A stretch of DNA of 64,000 bases from Baylisascaris procyonis (GCA_037389465.1 JAZARR010000008.1:2605501-2669500); one strand, 5' to 3'. Positions 23,151-36,483 are shown, numbered from the stretch's first letter. Notes: generated by a model not told the origin, from the sequence alone. Made by a program: numbers and translations.

Positions 23151-25896
23151 ATGGATGACGGAGAGTACGAATCGCTTCGTACCCACCGGGTGTGGGTACA
23201 TCTGAGTGCCGGCTCATTGGCTGGTCTCACCGAGCATTGTGTTATGTTTCCTTTCGACTTGATCAAAACACGTCTTCAAAGCCTTTGTCCATGTCCTGAA
23301 ATGCAATGTGCTAGTGCAATGCATGGTCTTGCATCTGTTGTTAAACGTGAGGGTTGGCTTCGACCGTTGAGGGGTATCAACGCGATGGCAGTTGGATCTG
23401 CACCTGCACATGCTGTCTATTTCACTGTCTACGAGAAGTCCGTGTTTTTAATTTCGTTCTTTTGTGCTGAGTTGGCGGGGAAGGAGTTGAACAATAAACG
23501 ATCGGTCTTCTTAGGTCGTTGAGGTGTATTTCCTGAGGAGGCAAACTAATGAACGATCCATACTTTTATGTCTTTGAAATGTATCTCTTGTAAATGAGGA
23601 ACTTGCAAGAATACATCTAGCAATGCTATTACTTCTGATGCTTTTTCCATTATGTGTTTGATTTTAATCGTCTCTTAATCTTTCCGGTTTAGTTTCATGA
23701 GAGGTGATGCTGAGGTAGAAAATTATTTTTTAATATTCGATAACTTCATTCATATCGCTTCCAGCATTATTACCGCTTACATTTTATTCAAAAATTTTTG
23801 CTGGATTTTTATTTATTTATTATTTTTTGATTGTTTTCTTAATTCTTTTCAAACATTATTCAATATAAATTGGTTTGTTTATTTACATAATTATTAATTA
23901 TTGTTTGCAATTTTTAGAACAAAAGAATTTCTAACGAGTAATACGAATGGAATTTTCAATGGATTTTCCTATGCGATATCAGGAGCATTCGCCACTTTAT
24001 TTCACGATGCAGTAATGAATCCAGCCGAGGTGATTTTCTTTCCTATCTTAATTCATTAATATTTCAAAGGAAGAGAACGTAGGTTGTGCTAGGTCAATCG
24101 AAATATTTGCAGCACTAAAAATTTTCATTGAAATGCTTTCGGTTTCGACTCTCTTTCCCTTTGACTCAAATTCGAGCAGGCTGCAACCGAAGCCGGAATC
24201 GGATTTAGTTGAAATGGTTTTTTTTTAAATTAGCCGTTATACTTACAGCTGGAAGCGACCAACTTATTGTAATTTTATTTATTTCGCGGATAGGGTGGAG
24301 CAAGTACCTTTCTACTAAAATGTTTTTTTTTAGTAAAAAGATATATAACTGAAAAATGTGCGATTATTTCTTCACTTCCTCTTTTTCTATTCATAATTTA
24401 GGAATTACTTTCAAAAAATTCTAGAATAGTAACGCTGCCATCTGAGAGCTTAGTTTTTTTTTTTCAAAGTTAGTTCCTTGTATTGTGTTAATCGTTGTAT
24501 AATTTAATTTTATTTCCTTGTATTGTGTTAATCGTTGTGTAATTTAATTTTATATTTTTATTGCAGGTAGTAAAGCAACGAATGCAAATGGTCTATAGCC
24601 CATATGGGAATAGTTTAGAATGTGCAAGGTGCATTTTTCAAAGAGAAGGCATATCGGCATTCTATCGTTCCTATACTACACAACTATTCATGAATGTTCC
24701 CTATCAATGTCTTCATTTCGTTACCTATGAGTTTATGCAAGATCTTCTTAATCGGGAACGTAAATATAATCCCGTCTCACATCTCATTTCCGGAGGTAAT
24801 CATCTTTGTTATAGTCATTTATTAGTGTTTACTGATATTGATGGAGAATATGAGAAAAAAAACGAGATTGTTTTCCTAACGTTTGTGCATCTCCGATAGC
24901 ACTAATATCTACTAACGCTTAATTTTGCTAGCCTCTGATCGTCTGGTCGAAGAAGTTTCCTGATTTCTTATTATGCAGCTAAGATAGGATTAGGTCATAA
25001 CGTGCGGAAACACTCTTTTAAGCTCTCGGCCACTAATTTTAGGTGTGAAAGGAAGAGTGAGAGGGGATAAAAATACAAAAAAGTCCCTTTCTTTGCCACA
25101 TATTTCTCGAAATTTTTTCAATTGATTTTAGTTTTATTATTCGAAAAAGCTTGCTATTACTTAATTTTTTATGACTGGGAAAAAAATTACTGGATTTTTT
25201 TTTGTGAAATTCTTGCAGTTTCTCAGCAATTTTGGAGTCGATTATGCTTTGGTCTTAGAAAACGCTCACAGAAACAGTAAAAACGTGTTAGCGAACCCAT
25301 TGTGCTTATATCCTTAATGTTGATTTTGCAGGCATTGCGGGTGGTTTTGCTGCAGCGTTGACAACACCACTCGATTGCATAAAGACAGTGTTGAATACAC
25401 AACAAACACCGGAAGTAAATCGTGATCGTCATGTGTTGCTGAAAAGTACCGTCCCCGAAGTATCTTATACTTCGTACAGGTTTGATATTCGCTTTGATGC
25501 AATTTTGTAAATTAGTTTCTAATCTTAAAAAGGTGATATTTCGGTTCAAATTGAACGTAAATATTTCATTGTGAGGTGAATGGAAGGTAATACTGAATTC
25601 TGTTATATTTTTGATGCTTTAATTGTCTTGATTATAAAAGTGTGTCTTTTTTATAATATTAGTTCTATATTTTTCCCAAGTTCCCATGGGGTTCTTTTAT
25701 ACTCTGAGTAAATATTTTCAGGGGTATAATGGATGCAATGCGAACGATTCACTTCCTACGTGGCTCAATGGGTTTCTTTCGGGGAATTCAAGCTCGAGTG
25801 ATCTTTCAAGTGCCATCAACAGCACTCAGCTGGTCGGTCTACGAGTTGTTTAAATATATTCTATCGTTGCAAGAAGGCAAGCTAAGCATTCGATAA
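23151..25896 (+). CDS. Mitoferrin, mitochondrial iron carrier (SLC25A28/37 type)
   Basis: Inner-membrane carrier of the SLC25 family that brings iron into the matrix for haem and Fe-S cluster synthesis. Exons, all GT-AG with closing phases: 23151-23437, 23918-24029, 24567-24795, 25332-25479, 25722-25896, giving 316 aa, the usual length. All three carrier signatures are present: PFDLIKTR (34-41), NPAEVVKQR (130-138) and PLDCIKT (222-228). Mitoferrin-specific stretches are [18 protein letters not shown] followed by LNTQ, and [11 protein letters not shown] with [11 protein letters not shown] near the C-terminus; these separate it from other SLC25 carriers. The start ATG sits 35 bases after a good 3' splice site (TTTTACAG ending 23116), which could be a trans-splice or 5'UTR acceptor. 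A two-codon upstream ORF lies in that leader. A poly(A) signal is at 26632. Family assignment is firm; exact exon edges are inferred from consensus. Confidence 0.94.
24474..24553 (+). repeat. Tandem duplication, 2 x 40 bp, in mitoferrin intron 2
   Basis: Two adjacent 40-base copies differing at one base (A/G at position 26 of the unit), the second ending 13 bases before the exon 3 acceptor. The unit begins TTCCTTGTATTGTGTTAATC. The near identity indicates a recent duplication. Confidence 0.85.
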
Positions 25897-28153
25897 TCAT
25901 AGATGTGTTGTTATTTGTTATGTTCTATCTTTTAATTTTACATTGCTACGCTCTTTCCATTGTTGAGTTTGGCTCTTTCTTATCGTTAGTGATCATTCTG
26001 GCTCGTCCTTTCTCACCTGATCGGTGATCATATTCGTACTGGTTATAGAGGAGAGTACTTTATGATTGAAACGAGTTGGAGACTGTGATTTCGATGTATT
26101 TGGATATTTTTGCATTATATTTCTTTTTTTTTTCATATCGTTCTCGAATTTTCTACATCATTCTATATGCTTTACTAGAATTTGGTCTTATGTGCAGTCG
26201 TTGGTGTTTCCGGTTATAGAAAATGCTATGAAACCGAACATAGCGAGGAATTTAATTCAAATGGAAAGAGAGTTTTCTTTTAGGAGCAGGGACCACCTTT
26301 ATCGATTAGATGAAGGAATGGAGGTTATATTTTCCGGGTATAAATATTTGGGTGGGAATATCTTACCCGTGGGGGAAATATTCCAGAAAAATAGACATTT
26401 CCATATTCGTTGACAATCCAGTGCTCTATATTGGACAAAATATTGGAGAATGGGCATGGCATTGTAATGAGGTTTTTATTATATTTCTTTTCCATTGTAT
26501 ACAATTAGTTCATTTAGAATGTAAGTGTATAAATAGACATGCAGATATATTTAAAAGTGGTGAATGATAATGCTCTTAACATCTTATCGATATGATCTGT
26601 TTTTTTGCTCATATATGTTCCGTAGTTGTTCAATAAAATAATAGATTTAAAGAAAATATATGAGTTTCCAATTATTATTTTTTTAAACGATGGAAGACTA
26701 CTGCTGTGATAGTGAATTATTTCAAAATTTTATTTTTTAATATATAATATTATATTATATTTGTTTTAAAATGAGGTGTTGATAATGTTATATTGAACAG
26801 TAATTAGTGCATTGTGGATGAAACTATATCCGCATTATGCATTTAGGCAAGGTGATAAATAAAACTGCAAAACAGTGATAACGTATGCAAATATCACTAT
26901 GTTGGTTTATTGCAACTTATTGCAGGTAAAATTAAGTGTTTTGTTGAAAACTTTTGTTATTGTTTTCTTGATGGGTATCGATGTAATCATGAATTGCAAT
27001 CACTGAGAAGGGAAAAATTGAGGGGTGGTTGAAACAAGCACGGGGGGGGGGAGGGGGAGTAAAATAAATGTGAGCGTCGTGAGAGTGATTTGTGTATGGC
27101 TTATGGGTAGGCAGTATCGATCGGTCTTTCTGCGTTGATGATTATTGCCCAAACTGATTTGTCTCGACGTTATTGCCCAATATGTTTACACAAAAAAAAT
27201 TCGCTTTATATTTATTATGTTTTTTCTCGTTTAGTAATGTTTAATTTTTTATCGGTTTTTTTTTGAATAAAATTCATCTTTATACTTATAAAACCTCATC
27301 AATAAAATATCGAATGCTATTGTTAAATGTAATGAGAAATGATTCAATGGTCGGTTATTTATACCGCAATGGAATTTCCATTTTTTAATTTTCTTCTTTA
27401 ATAGCGTTTGAATTTTTTTGGAATTATCGATTTATCGTCGTTTCGATTCTGCATCGACGATCGTAATCTACTATAGGTGGATTTTATGCAAATATGTTGT
27501 TGGTGGTTCAGAATCTTTCCCCATGGATTTTTCCATCTTCACTAGTTTTGTTATGACCTTTAGTAAACTTTTCTGTGTGAGAGCACATCGTTGTGGGGTC
27601 TTGTTGGAGCGTTATTTGTGGATGGATATCTATCCACATATATATCTAATAGGTTTCCCCTCATAAATCATTAACACCAAGATTGCGAAATTTAATGAAT
27701 CCAGTACATCATTAAGGTCATAGGTCACTTTTTTTAAATTCATCAACAACGGTATTATTTATATTCAAGAACAAAAAAAAAAAAAAAAAAAATAGCGTAC
27801 ATTTCACGCCGATCGATTCTCATTTCACACTGGTCGAATCGCACAGGGAAAAGAATGCGGAAAATTTATGCGAGCGGTCGACGAAATTAAGGCGTAGTTG
27901 TATTAGTTCGCCTTTATTTTGCTTATTTTAGATTTATGGAAGTGGTTGGTCAAGAGTGTGGCGAATTATTTTTACTCGTTTGATTTCATTTAGCGTTAAA
28001 GTTCCGGAGGAGGTCGGAAGTGAAGTTTTACACGATAATTAAAGAGGATTCTGCTACAGTCCACAACTTTCAGGCAGCGCTATCGTTGTAAGCTGTAAGA
28101 AATGAGCTTTTCTTTCTTTGTCTGGGAGTTTCTCTAAGCATCAATTCATTTAG
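25897..28153. other. Mitoferrin 3' region and intergenic spacer
   Basis: About 2.2 kb between mitoferrin and the TraB-domain gene. It holds the probable mitoferrin poly(A) signal, a G-rich tract at 27041-27059, an A-run at 27774-27791 and scattered short open frames, of which the longest (26066-26413) has no recognisable motif. A short upstream ORF of 15 codons starts at 27936 after a TTTTAG acceptor and may belong to the leader of the next gene. No further gene is supported. Confidence 0.5.
26632..26637 (+). terminator. Probable poly(A) signal of mitoferrin
   Basis: AATAAA about 740 bases after the mitoferrin stop, within an AT-rich stretch. It is the first canonical hexamer I noted downstream of the gene. 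The long 3'UTR it implies is not otherwise supported. Confidence 0.4.
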
Positions 28154-28158
28154 AAGGC

Positions 28159-31100
28159 ATGTCGTCTGAGAGTGGACAACATGTTGGTGACGGTGATCGG
28201 GAAATAGTTCTCGAACATCCTGTTGAAGACGATCTACCACCGAAGCCCCCATCAGGGGAGGGTCCCACACTAAAGTCGGCACTAAAACAAGATATAAAGG
28301 ACGAGTGCGATCTTCTTGTCGCACAATCCCCTCATGCGGATGGCGAGCATCATGTGAGGTTGGATCTTGAAGGAAGTGATCTCACCGAAGAGGATATATT
28401 TCGTATGAAGAGTCTCAGCAATTCTCGTCGAGGTGGTACGCCATGTTTCATACATTTGAGGGATATGTTCATTTTTTTAATCCCTTCCTCGTCTCTTTTC
28501 TTGGTATCTTCTCTTTATCCATCTTACTATTATTCCACACAGATTTTGGACTCAGGTTAAGAAGGTAGGTCACTTAATCAATTGAGATGAAGCTGGAAAT
28601 TGGGTGCTCATTTGTAGTTCGCGCACTGAAATTGTTTACACATAATCGAGCCAGAAATTTCGACTATTTTATAGTCTGATCAAAAAACAGTTAAGAAAAG
28701 TTTAGCGAGAAAAAATTGAAATTTTTGAGGAACGTTGAGTGAAATGGCAGAACAATCAGTGGTGTCTATGGCGGATTCGACTTCCAATTTCGATGAACGT
28801 GTCAAAGCGGAGGGTATGGAAGGATCTGATGAAGATGGTGCACAGGAGGATGTGTCCCTTCTCAATGGGGATGACTCTCATAGTGCGACTGCTGAGAAGC
28901 ATCCAGAAGATATTCGCCATGACGATGTAGTGCAGGTTGGTGGCAGTTTTATTTCAGATCGTATGCTGCGATTTCGATTCGAAAGAGCCCGTTCATCTAT
29001 TGATTGATCAGAAGTGAGGGGGCGATGATCGTGATGATCATTCGTTCCCATTTCATAATTTCTTATTAATTCAGTTCACCGCTAGGATATAGGAGAGCAC
29101 ATATATTAGTGTTTGTTTAGCAACCTTTCGGTGTATTTATCAACTTTTCGTTGTATTTATCGAAGGCATAAAAGGTTGATTAAAAAAACAATGCAAAAAG
29201 AACCAGTGATGCTAGAAAAAATAACCTTCAGAATAACTGCAATAGGATTATGGAGTATTGCTGATAGACGATATGTGTAAACGAGGTTTACTCTATATGA
29301 AGGATGTTTATCCAATTGCTTCCTGCATTTTAGTTGGACTTAGGTTCACGCTTTGAAAGATCAAAATATTGGGAGATTGATAAAATTGCAGAATCGCGTC
29401 TATGGCGGATTCGTATTCGACAGGGATCGTCCAAACAATCCTAACCTTCCTAAAGAAACTGGTCAGTTTCTTTTTTTTTTCACTACTTATTGCACCTATG
29501 TCTTAAAGATTACCATTATAACTTTATATTTCACCTCAACGTCACAGGTAAACACTAGAGGTATTGAAGAGAGAAAGAGGATACTAGGTTGCTTTTTTGT
29601 GGAAAGATTTCATATAGTGGTATATAGTTCCTACTTGCGCTCTTAAAGCCTGACATCTTGGCAAGTGGTACCGAACAAAAGCTATAATTGTTTTATTTCG
29701 GTTAAAATTGTTTTATCACTTCAACGGGTTTGTTATATTTGTTAAATAAATGGGAGAGAGGTGGAGAGAGCGTTTTAAGTAAAGTGGCATCATGGGAAAT
29801 ATCAGTGCAATACCGTTCAACACACAGTTTACAAATTCGATGTATAAAGATCGGTAATACCGCTAGCAGATGATGAACTCGGTTGTAAGAAGCAAAATGT
29901 AGATTTCACTATGTGCTGACCGCGAATTGTTCTCTTTCGATGTAATTCGTGCGTCAATTTGAAGAATGCATGCTTTTGGGCCTGTTGAATTCCCATTTAT
30001 GTGCCTCATTATTGAACAATACCTATAATTTTTTGGTGACAGATAGGATTCGTTAGCAATGATATAGGCAATCCAGTAACGGGACACTTCTTGATGCAAT
30101 TTCAAAGTACTGTTGTCATCTTATTTTTCAACGGTTGCAATCGTTGTCGCATTAATATAAGTTTATTTCAGTGACAATATTGAATTATCCTTTTGAACCG
30201 ACGACCATTCCACCTGGAGATGATGAAGAAGAATATCGCGCAGCCCTTAAAGCGGCCAAGGTTTGTTTCCACTCCCACTTTGCATTGAATGTATTGACAA
30301 TAAGAGTAAAACTATGGTTATTGTGTTTAGTTGGCTTTATCATAAGATATCAATCCTCTATATATTTTATGTGCTTAGGTGCATTATGGTGCCTTCCTCG
30401 GACAATGGATGTTGTGTTATAGGCATTGGTAGAGGTGTAGTCAAAGGGGAAAGAGGGGAACTGTCTGTATAGACTACGATCGCATGAGAGGAAAATATCT
30501 GGCAGATCCCTAGCTAAGTTTCGATTCATAAAGGCTTTGGAAGAGGGATGCTTGTAACTCTCCGGCGTTCATAAATAGAAGTATATGCGTTTACTTGTGT
30601 GCAGAATCCAGATTGTCGAATGTACTAATGTTTGGGTTAACAAGGGGCTTCTTTCTATTTTTTTGTGTGCAGAACAGTGAGCACATGTTGCCAACATCCT
30701 TGCAAGACGGTGGCAATTGCTTAGATCAAAAGAAGAACTGTGAGAAGATCATAAAAATTATAAATTCAGAAAAGCCAGTTACCCGTTCGCTGTCGATTCG
30801 GGTATACCAATTATCTGCCCATCTCATAAATGAGCAAACGAAAAAGATGTATCTTATTTAATCGTCATCTATTTATAGTTGTCTCATTTTCTCTGCAATT
30901 CGGTTCCCACGTATCGATCACCTGTGCTTCTCACTTATGGATTTTTTCTGTTTAGGTATATTTAATAGGGACTGCACATTTTTCACCGGACAGTCAAAAA
31001 GATGTACTAACGACGATCGAGAATACGCAACCCGATATGGTAATGGTGGAATTATGCCCTTCAAGAATTTCAATACTTTCGATGGATGAACATACGCTTT

Positions 31101-34100
31101 TACATGAAGCTAAGAACCTGAATTTGGAGAAGATTGTATCCACCATCAAACAGGTTCGTCCTAGATGCTTATTTTCCTTTGGCGGTCGGTTTTTGGCAGG
31201 TATATTTGCGAAGGATAACTTTGGGAAGGGATCGTTTCAAACGATGTCGTAATACTTGAAAAATGAAACAAGTTTTCGATTTTCATCCAGGTTATGAGCA
31301 CTTTGGTTTTTCTCATTTCTTCTCTTAACTTAAGTTTTATTTCACAATCGAACATTGTAAGCAGTAGGCTATGCTTGAACGATTAGCTCTGTAAGGTGTC
31401 ATTCTGACTTCGAATGAATTTCATCTGGAAATTGTCGCTAGCAGCTGGATAGCAACTTTTAGGCACCGAATGATACTCTCGATGGTCGAGTTGGCATCAG
31501 ATGGCGGTTGATAACAACGCATCTATTTAATTTTTAGTTTTAAGTGTCGTTTTGTCGTTTATCAATATCTATTTTGAGTTCCAATATGATGCCCCTGTTT
31601 ATCAAACATTGGTTTATTTAAGAGTGGCGCTGTACAAGGTATTCTACACGTTCTACTGCTATCAATGTCGGCTCATATAACCCGAGAATTGGGTATGGCA
31701 CCTGGTGGTGAATTTCGTGCAGCACATCGGTTTGTCATCGTTGTTAATTCTTTATTGAGCAGTTAAGTATCGGGAGCTATTATGTCTTATATGGGAGCAT
31801 GGATCCATTTCGTAGCGAAATATAAGGGTCATTTTATTATTTTATTGAGAACCATCTATTGCAAAAGTTTGCTCATCTGGTTAGTACGTGGTGGTTTCCG
31901 TTTATTTGAAACTTTTATTTGACTCCGGCCTAAGTGGAGCTTGATGTGAACTTGTTAGTTTACTTTAGTAAGTGATATTTTATAGTGGTGATTCTTAAAC
32001 ATCGATGCATCATAAGAATTAAGTCATTCCTGGAACGATTTGGAGGAAGGGAAGGATATTACAAGCAGATATATTAGAGGAGGTGGGGGGGGGGGGGGGA
32101 GGAGAGAAGGACAATAATGTTATGAAGCATTGATAGCATCTCTTATGTCAAATGCAAATCATCTTAAGAATAGAAATATTATCATTAAAATATAAACCAT
32201 ATTTAAATGAAGTGTTTTGCAAAAATTCATCATTAAGAGAAAGTTATGATTACAGCGGTGCAATGAACGTCAAACTATGCAAATTGATTTTGGGTGATCG
32301 ACCAATTCATGTGACATTGCAACGCGCTCTTGGTTCACTATCGTTCTATCAGAAACTTCGACTTTTCTATCATATACTTCTCTCACATAAATCTTCGATA
32401 ACGTAATTTTTAGGCTTTGTTGATATCTGCATATATAATGCTTTAAATCACTTTTTAAGGTGTTATATGAAGTGAACTGTTAGATGAATTGCTAACTGAA
32501 TAGGACTTTTTTGTGTGCAAAAATGAGGCTGTAGTAAGAAAAAAGGAAATTTTCTTTTGTTAGGAACTGTCAATTTATGATCCCCTAGTCTCATTTCTTA
32601 CCTTTGGGGTACATCAATGAGCGAAGTACAGGCGAACCTGGAGTGTTATTTTGAATTAATGAATTGTTGCTGATGAGATCACAATTTTTTCGCATCACGT
32701 CTTTCATTTAAATGATGACAAGGAGGCTTGTTAACTCTGAAAATATTTAAATCGCTGAATAATTCTGATTGATTACTTGCTGGGATTATACTTGCTGAGG
32801 AAAAATGATTGGAGTATTGTAATTTCTCTTTATTTCTGCATTCTGTATCTCTCTAGACAACGAAGTTTACTTAATAATATTTACCCAAGGGTTCTGATAC
32901 ATACATTAATTGGTTTATTCCAGGCAGGAGGAAGTAGAACGCTGTAAGAAATCGGACATGCTGGAGGAATTATTGAAAGAGATGGCCGGTGAATTTCCTT
33001 TACTATCAAAAATATTTGTGGAGGAGCGTGATCTGTATATGACGAATACGTTGCATACATTGTTGCGCAAATCGACTTATGATAAAAGAGTGGCGTGGAG
33101 TAAAACCGATGGTAAGTACCGTAGTTTGCGGTCGCAGCGATACTGGGGAAGAACGGTAACGGAGTATATAAAAGCTGACTGATGCTCGAATTCTGGCAGT
33201 TGCTTTCATCGATGCGATCTCGCTTGCATTAACCTATGGGCAGGAAAACACCTTTCTTAAGCATTAAGTACAGTTCATTAGAATCGAAGGAATCTGCTAT
33301 CGAGATCTAAAGGAGTGGGAAATTTACACCATCTCATGGATTCTATTGTCTATTCGATCTGCTTCAATTCACCTTTCTTCATTAATCAAAAATTTTTTGG
33401 ATTTATTAGCTGAAGTTGCTTCTATTATGTCTGTTTTACCTATATGTTGTTTAGTTTCAATGTTTTTTTCTGTGATTATGCCGTAACCAGTGATTGAAAG
33501 CAGTGTCATATCGGAGTCGTGGCATTGCGAGCATCCTTCTGTTGTCGAATTCTGGTGTTTCCTGAAAGTAATGCACGTGGTGTTTCAATAGTTTTATGGG
33601 ACTTGAATATGTAATCCACGAAATTTGCGTCACATCACATACTCGTCGCCCATTAGAAGTCCCCTACTATTGCAGATTATCAATTGAAAGAGTATCCTAT
33701 TCTGCATTCACGGTTATTGTAGGAATACATTATTGAGCTTTAATTTGTGAGGATGATATCTCAAAGAATAAATGTCATATTTTAGCGGCTTGGCAACCAG
33801 TGTCAGTGGTTGCTGTGGTTGGTATCGGGCATGTACCAGGTATCGTCGCTAATTGGAATAAAAATATCGACGTTGTTAATCTACTTTGGTTTGTTTATTT
33901 TCGATTTTTCATCGTTTACCGTTTAAAAGTTATTCACGTAATATCATCTTCTGTGGGTGATAGGATCGACATGCACTAATTGAAAATGGAATGCACTTTA
34001 TGGGAAAATAAAGAGGCTTTTAGCGAGTTTAATCGGGAGGGAGAAAGCATGCTTTGGAATGACGTTCGTAGCATGCTTAAGAAGATACGAAATAATGTGG

Positions 34101-34401
34101 ATGACGAAGAGGAGCTCGTAGAGCTTGATATTCTGGATCCCTTGTTCATAACGAATGATCCGACGATCCTTAATAATGATCCATAATGGTTGTTACGAAA
34201 GTTTTTGATTATTTCAAATTTAGAGATTTTAGCAAAGGTGTAATATGTATGTTTGTCACTGTTTTTAGTATCCCTCAACCGTCACGTTCGACACGAATAA
34301 TTCGCTTTGCCTTGAAAGGCCTTATATATGGGGCAGCGGCATATGCTGCCTTCCGAATCGGCACGAAAGTTACGACTAAAATTCGAACGTCCTTCTTTTG
34401 A
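28159..34401 (+). CDS. TraB-domain-containing protein (TRABD family)
   Basis: Homologue of animal TRABD, a protein with the TraB/PrgY fold and the paired GxxH motifs shared with Tiki-type metalloproteases; its biochemical role is not settled. Exons: 28159-28432, 28730-28935, 29344-29461, 30172-30260, 30673-30801, 30956-31153, 31623-31729, 32256-32402, 32924-33111, 33786-33888, 34269-34401; every junction is GT-AG and in phase, total 563 aa. The domain starts at about residue 273 with VYLIGTAHFS (first GxxH). It continues through MVMVELCPSR, HITRELGMAPGGEFRAAH, LGDRPIHVTLQRAL (386-399) and KEMAGEFPLL to VVGIGHVPGI (second GxxH, 498-501). A hydrophobic segment at about 533-551, in the last exon, is a candidate C-terminal membrane anchor. 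Residues 1-270 are a long acidic, low-complexity N-terminal part absent from the roughly 376-aa human protein. An in-frame ATG at 28744 could be a shorter alternative start. An AG at 28153 just before the ATG suggests cis or trans splicing of the leader. Confidence 0.92.
34024..34186 (+). CDS. Possible alternative last exon of the TraB-domain gene, acidic tail
   Basis: This lies inside the last intron of the TraB-domain gene. A TTTTAG acceptor ends at 34023 and the exon continues the phase of exon 10 (ending 33888) exactly, giving 54 residues to a TAA at 34184-34186. The tail is charged and strongly acidic (a DDEEELVELD run near the middle) and has no hydrophobic segment. The standard last exon encodes the candidate membrane anchor. 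Using this exon would give a 573-aa protein without the anchor. It cannot be an internal cassette, because no donor in the right phase occurs before its stop. Splice fit is seen; use in vivo is inferred. Confidence 0.45.
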
Positions 34402-35047
34402 ACGCTACTGAGATTCAGGGGCACCTCGATGATGACGACTATATCTATCTCCTGAAGACTTGCGGCGCTTTTAGTATCGCTTGTGATTTCTTCAATTTAT
34501 ATTGTTTGTGGTGCTTATCTCATACGTTGTCATTTGCATCCCTATTGTTCTTCGAATTTATACAACGAATTTCTTGTTTTCTATCCCTATATCTCTTTAT
34601 TAGACTTTTTTCTTCTTCTTCTAACATAGCTTTGCTAATCCTCTTTTTCGTTTCTTTTTTTTTTTGTTCTCTTCTAGGGTTGCTATGGACAAAAGCGCCA
34701 CAACGTTTTTTTTTTTTTTGTTCTGCCATTGTAGTTTTTTTTTTTTTCTAGAAAAGGGTTTCATTGATCTGTATGATTTTCTTTGCCTAATAGTGCTGAT
34801 GAGTGTTTTGAAAACAATTTTGTTGAGCTTCTTTTCTCGAATTTGTGTTGTTATATGAGAATCAAAGATAGCCATCAGCTATTTGCCTCTAGTTTCTCTT
34901 TATAAGTTGCGAATATTTTTATTTCTTATAGTTGCAATAATTTAATCGTTGAATTCTGATCAATGCTCGGCTATCTTTGAAACTCTATTAGAACACTAAT
35001 TACAATGGTTATTTATCACTGTATTATGGCTATTATTTGTTGAGTAA

Positions 35048-35053
35048 AATAAA
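35048..35053 (+). terminator. Probable poly(A) signal of the TraB-domain gene
   Basis: AATAAA about 650 bases after the stop codon. The intervening 3' region is rich in T-runs. Confidence 0.4.
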
Positions 35054-35729
35054 CTTTTACTTAGTTTCTTTTTTTTTTGTTGTTGTTCTTTTTCAGGTTT
35101 TGCTTTCTATAGTCTTTCTATTCTTTTGTTTTTTTCTAAAGGCGAAATTTTTTTTTTTTTAGTATCAAAGCATTCAATGCAATAACGCATTGCTTGCTGA
35201 TATTATTAATTCCCTCACATCGCCCTCTTCCCCTCCTTCCATCTATCCCATTGTTTTCATATTTTCTTAAAGCCTCTCTTTCTTAGTTAATCGGTCATAT
35301 TTCCGAATTAGATCTAGGTTTTTTTTGATAAGTGGATAGAGAGAGCTATAAAGAAAAATATAAATTTTGCAAAGAGACGAATTGATAAGTGGTAAACCGC
35401 AATGATCGACTCATCGATTCGCTTGTAAATGTTCATAGTTAAGGTGTTTTATATTTAACGTTGTGTTATCGTTCATATTGATAAGAATTGTACACTCATA
35501 ATAGAAATCTTTATGAGTCGGCAATGCAACAAATCGTTAATACTCTCATATTGCTTATGTGTATATGTAAGTTTTCAACAGTTGCAATACCATATAGGTA
35601 TGAACCATTGTTTCTTTGATTGACTAGTAGGAAGGTGAGGTAGATATATGTTACACTTATTTGCCATCCCGAACTCGAATGCTAATTGCGAACTAGAGTG
35701 ATCAAGGTGATATAAACGATACACACCTG

Positions 35730-35844
<115 letters not shown>

Positions 35845-36483
35845 TTTCATCTCCAAGCGTGTATGGTAATTTAAAAAAATTTTTTTAAGCGAACATTTTA
35901 TTTTTCTCTAGTTATGTTATCGTTCAATGGTGATATTTATATGGATATAGTGCCGTGTTATTATTTCTACGGTACATTTGTGTGCCTGTGTGTTTGTTTC
36001 TCCCACTCGAAATTGCGCTTGTTGTCTTATCGTTGATTTTCCTCTCTTGCATACTATCTTCAATAAAATTGTTGAGAAGTGATGATTCATTTTTTTACGA
36101 GGCAATTCGCTTTAATATTCGATTGATTTATTTGGGTAATTGATTAATGCATCCACTAACCAATAGTTTCAGTAAGATATAGGTTTTATTACTTCCGTAG
36201 ATTTTTGGAACAATCAGTGCAACAATGAGCCATAAATTAGCAACTTGGCTCGATTCATGATTCATCAAGTAAACGGATCGCCAAATCTATGATCGGTGCT
36301 ATAGCTGACCGAACCTTGGCCTTCATTATTTTTTTATCTTGGTTGCACTATTATGACAGCTATCCACGAAATAGGGTTTTATACCTTTGTTCACATTCCA
36401 GGTGAATGAGGGTGGCACATAGAAGGTTTAATGGAAGCTGTCATTTATAGACATTATCGCATTCATAAGTTTGTGTTCATACT

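Noticed and set aside
26400..26440. CAGTGC loop as a possible iron-responsive element in the mitoferrin 3' region
   Set aside because: The bases on either side of the loop do not pair.
26066..26567. Two overlapping plus-strand frames after mitoferrin
   Set aside because: Lie in the likely 3'UTR, different frames equally open, no motif.
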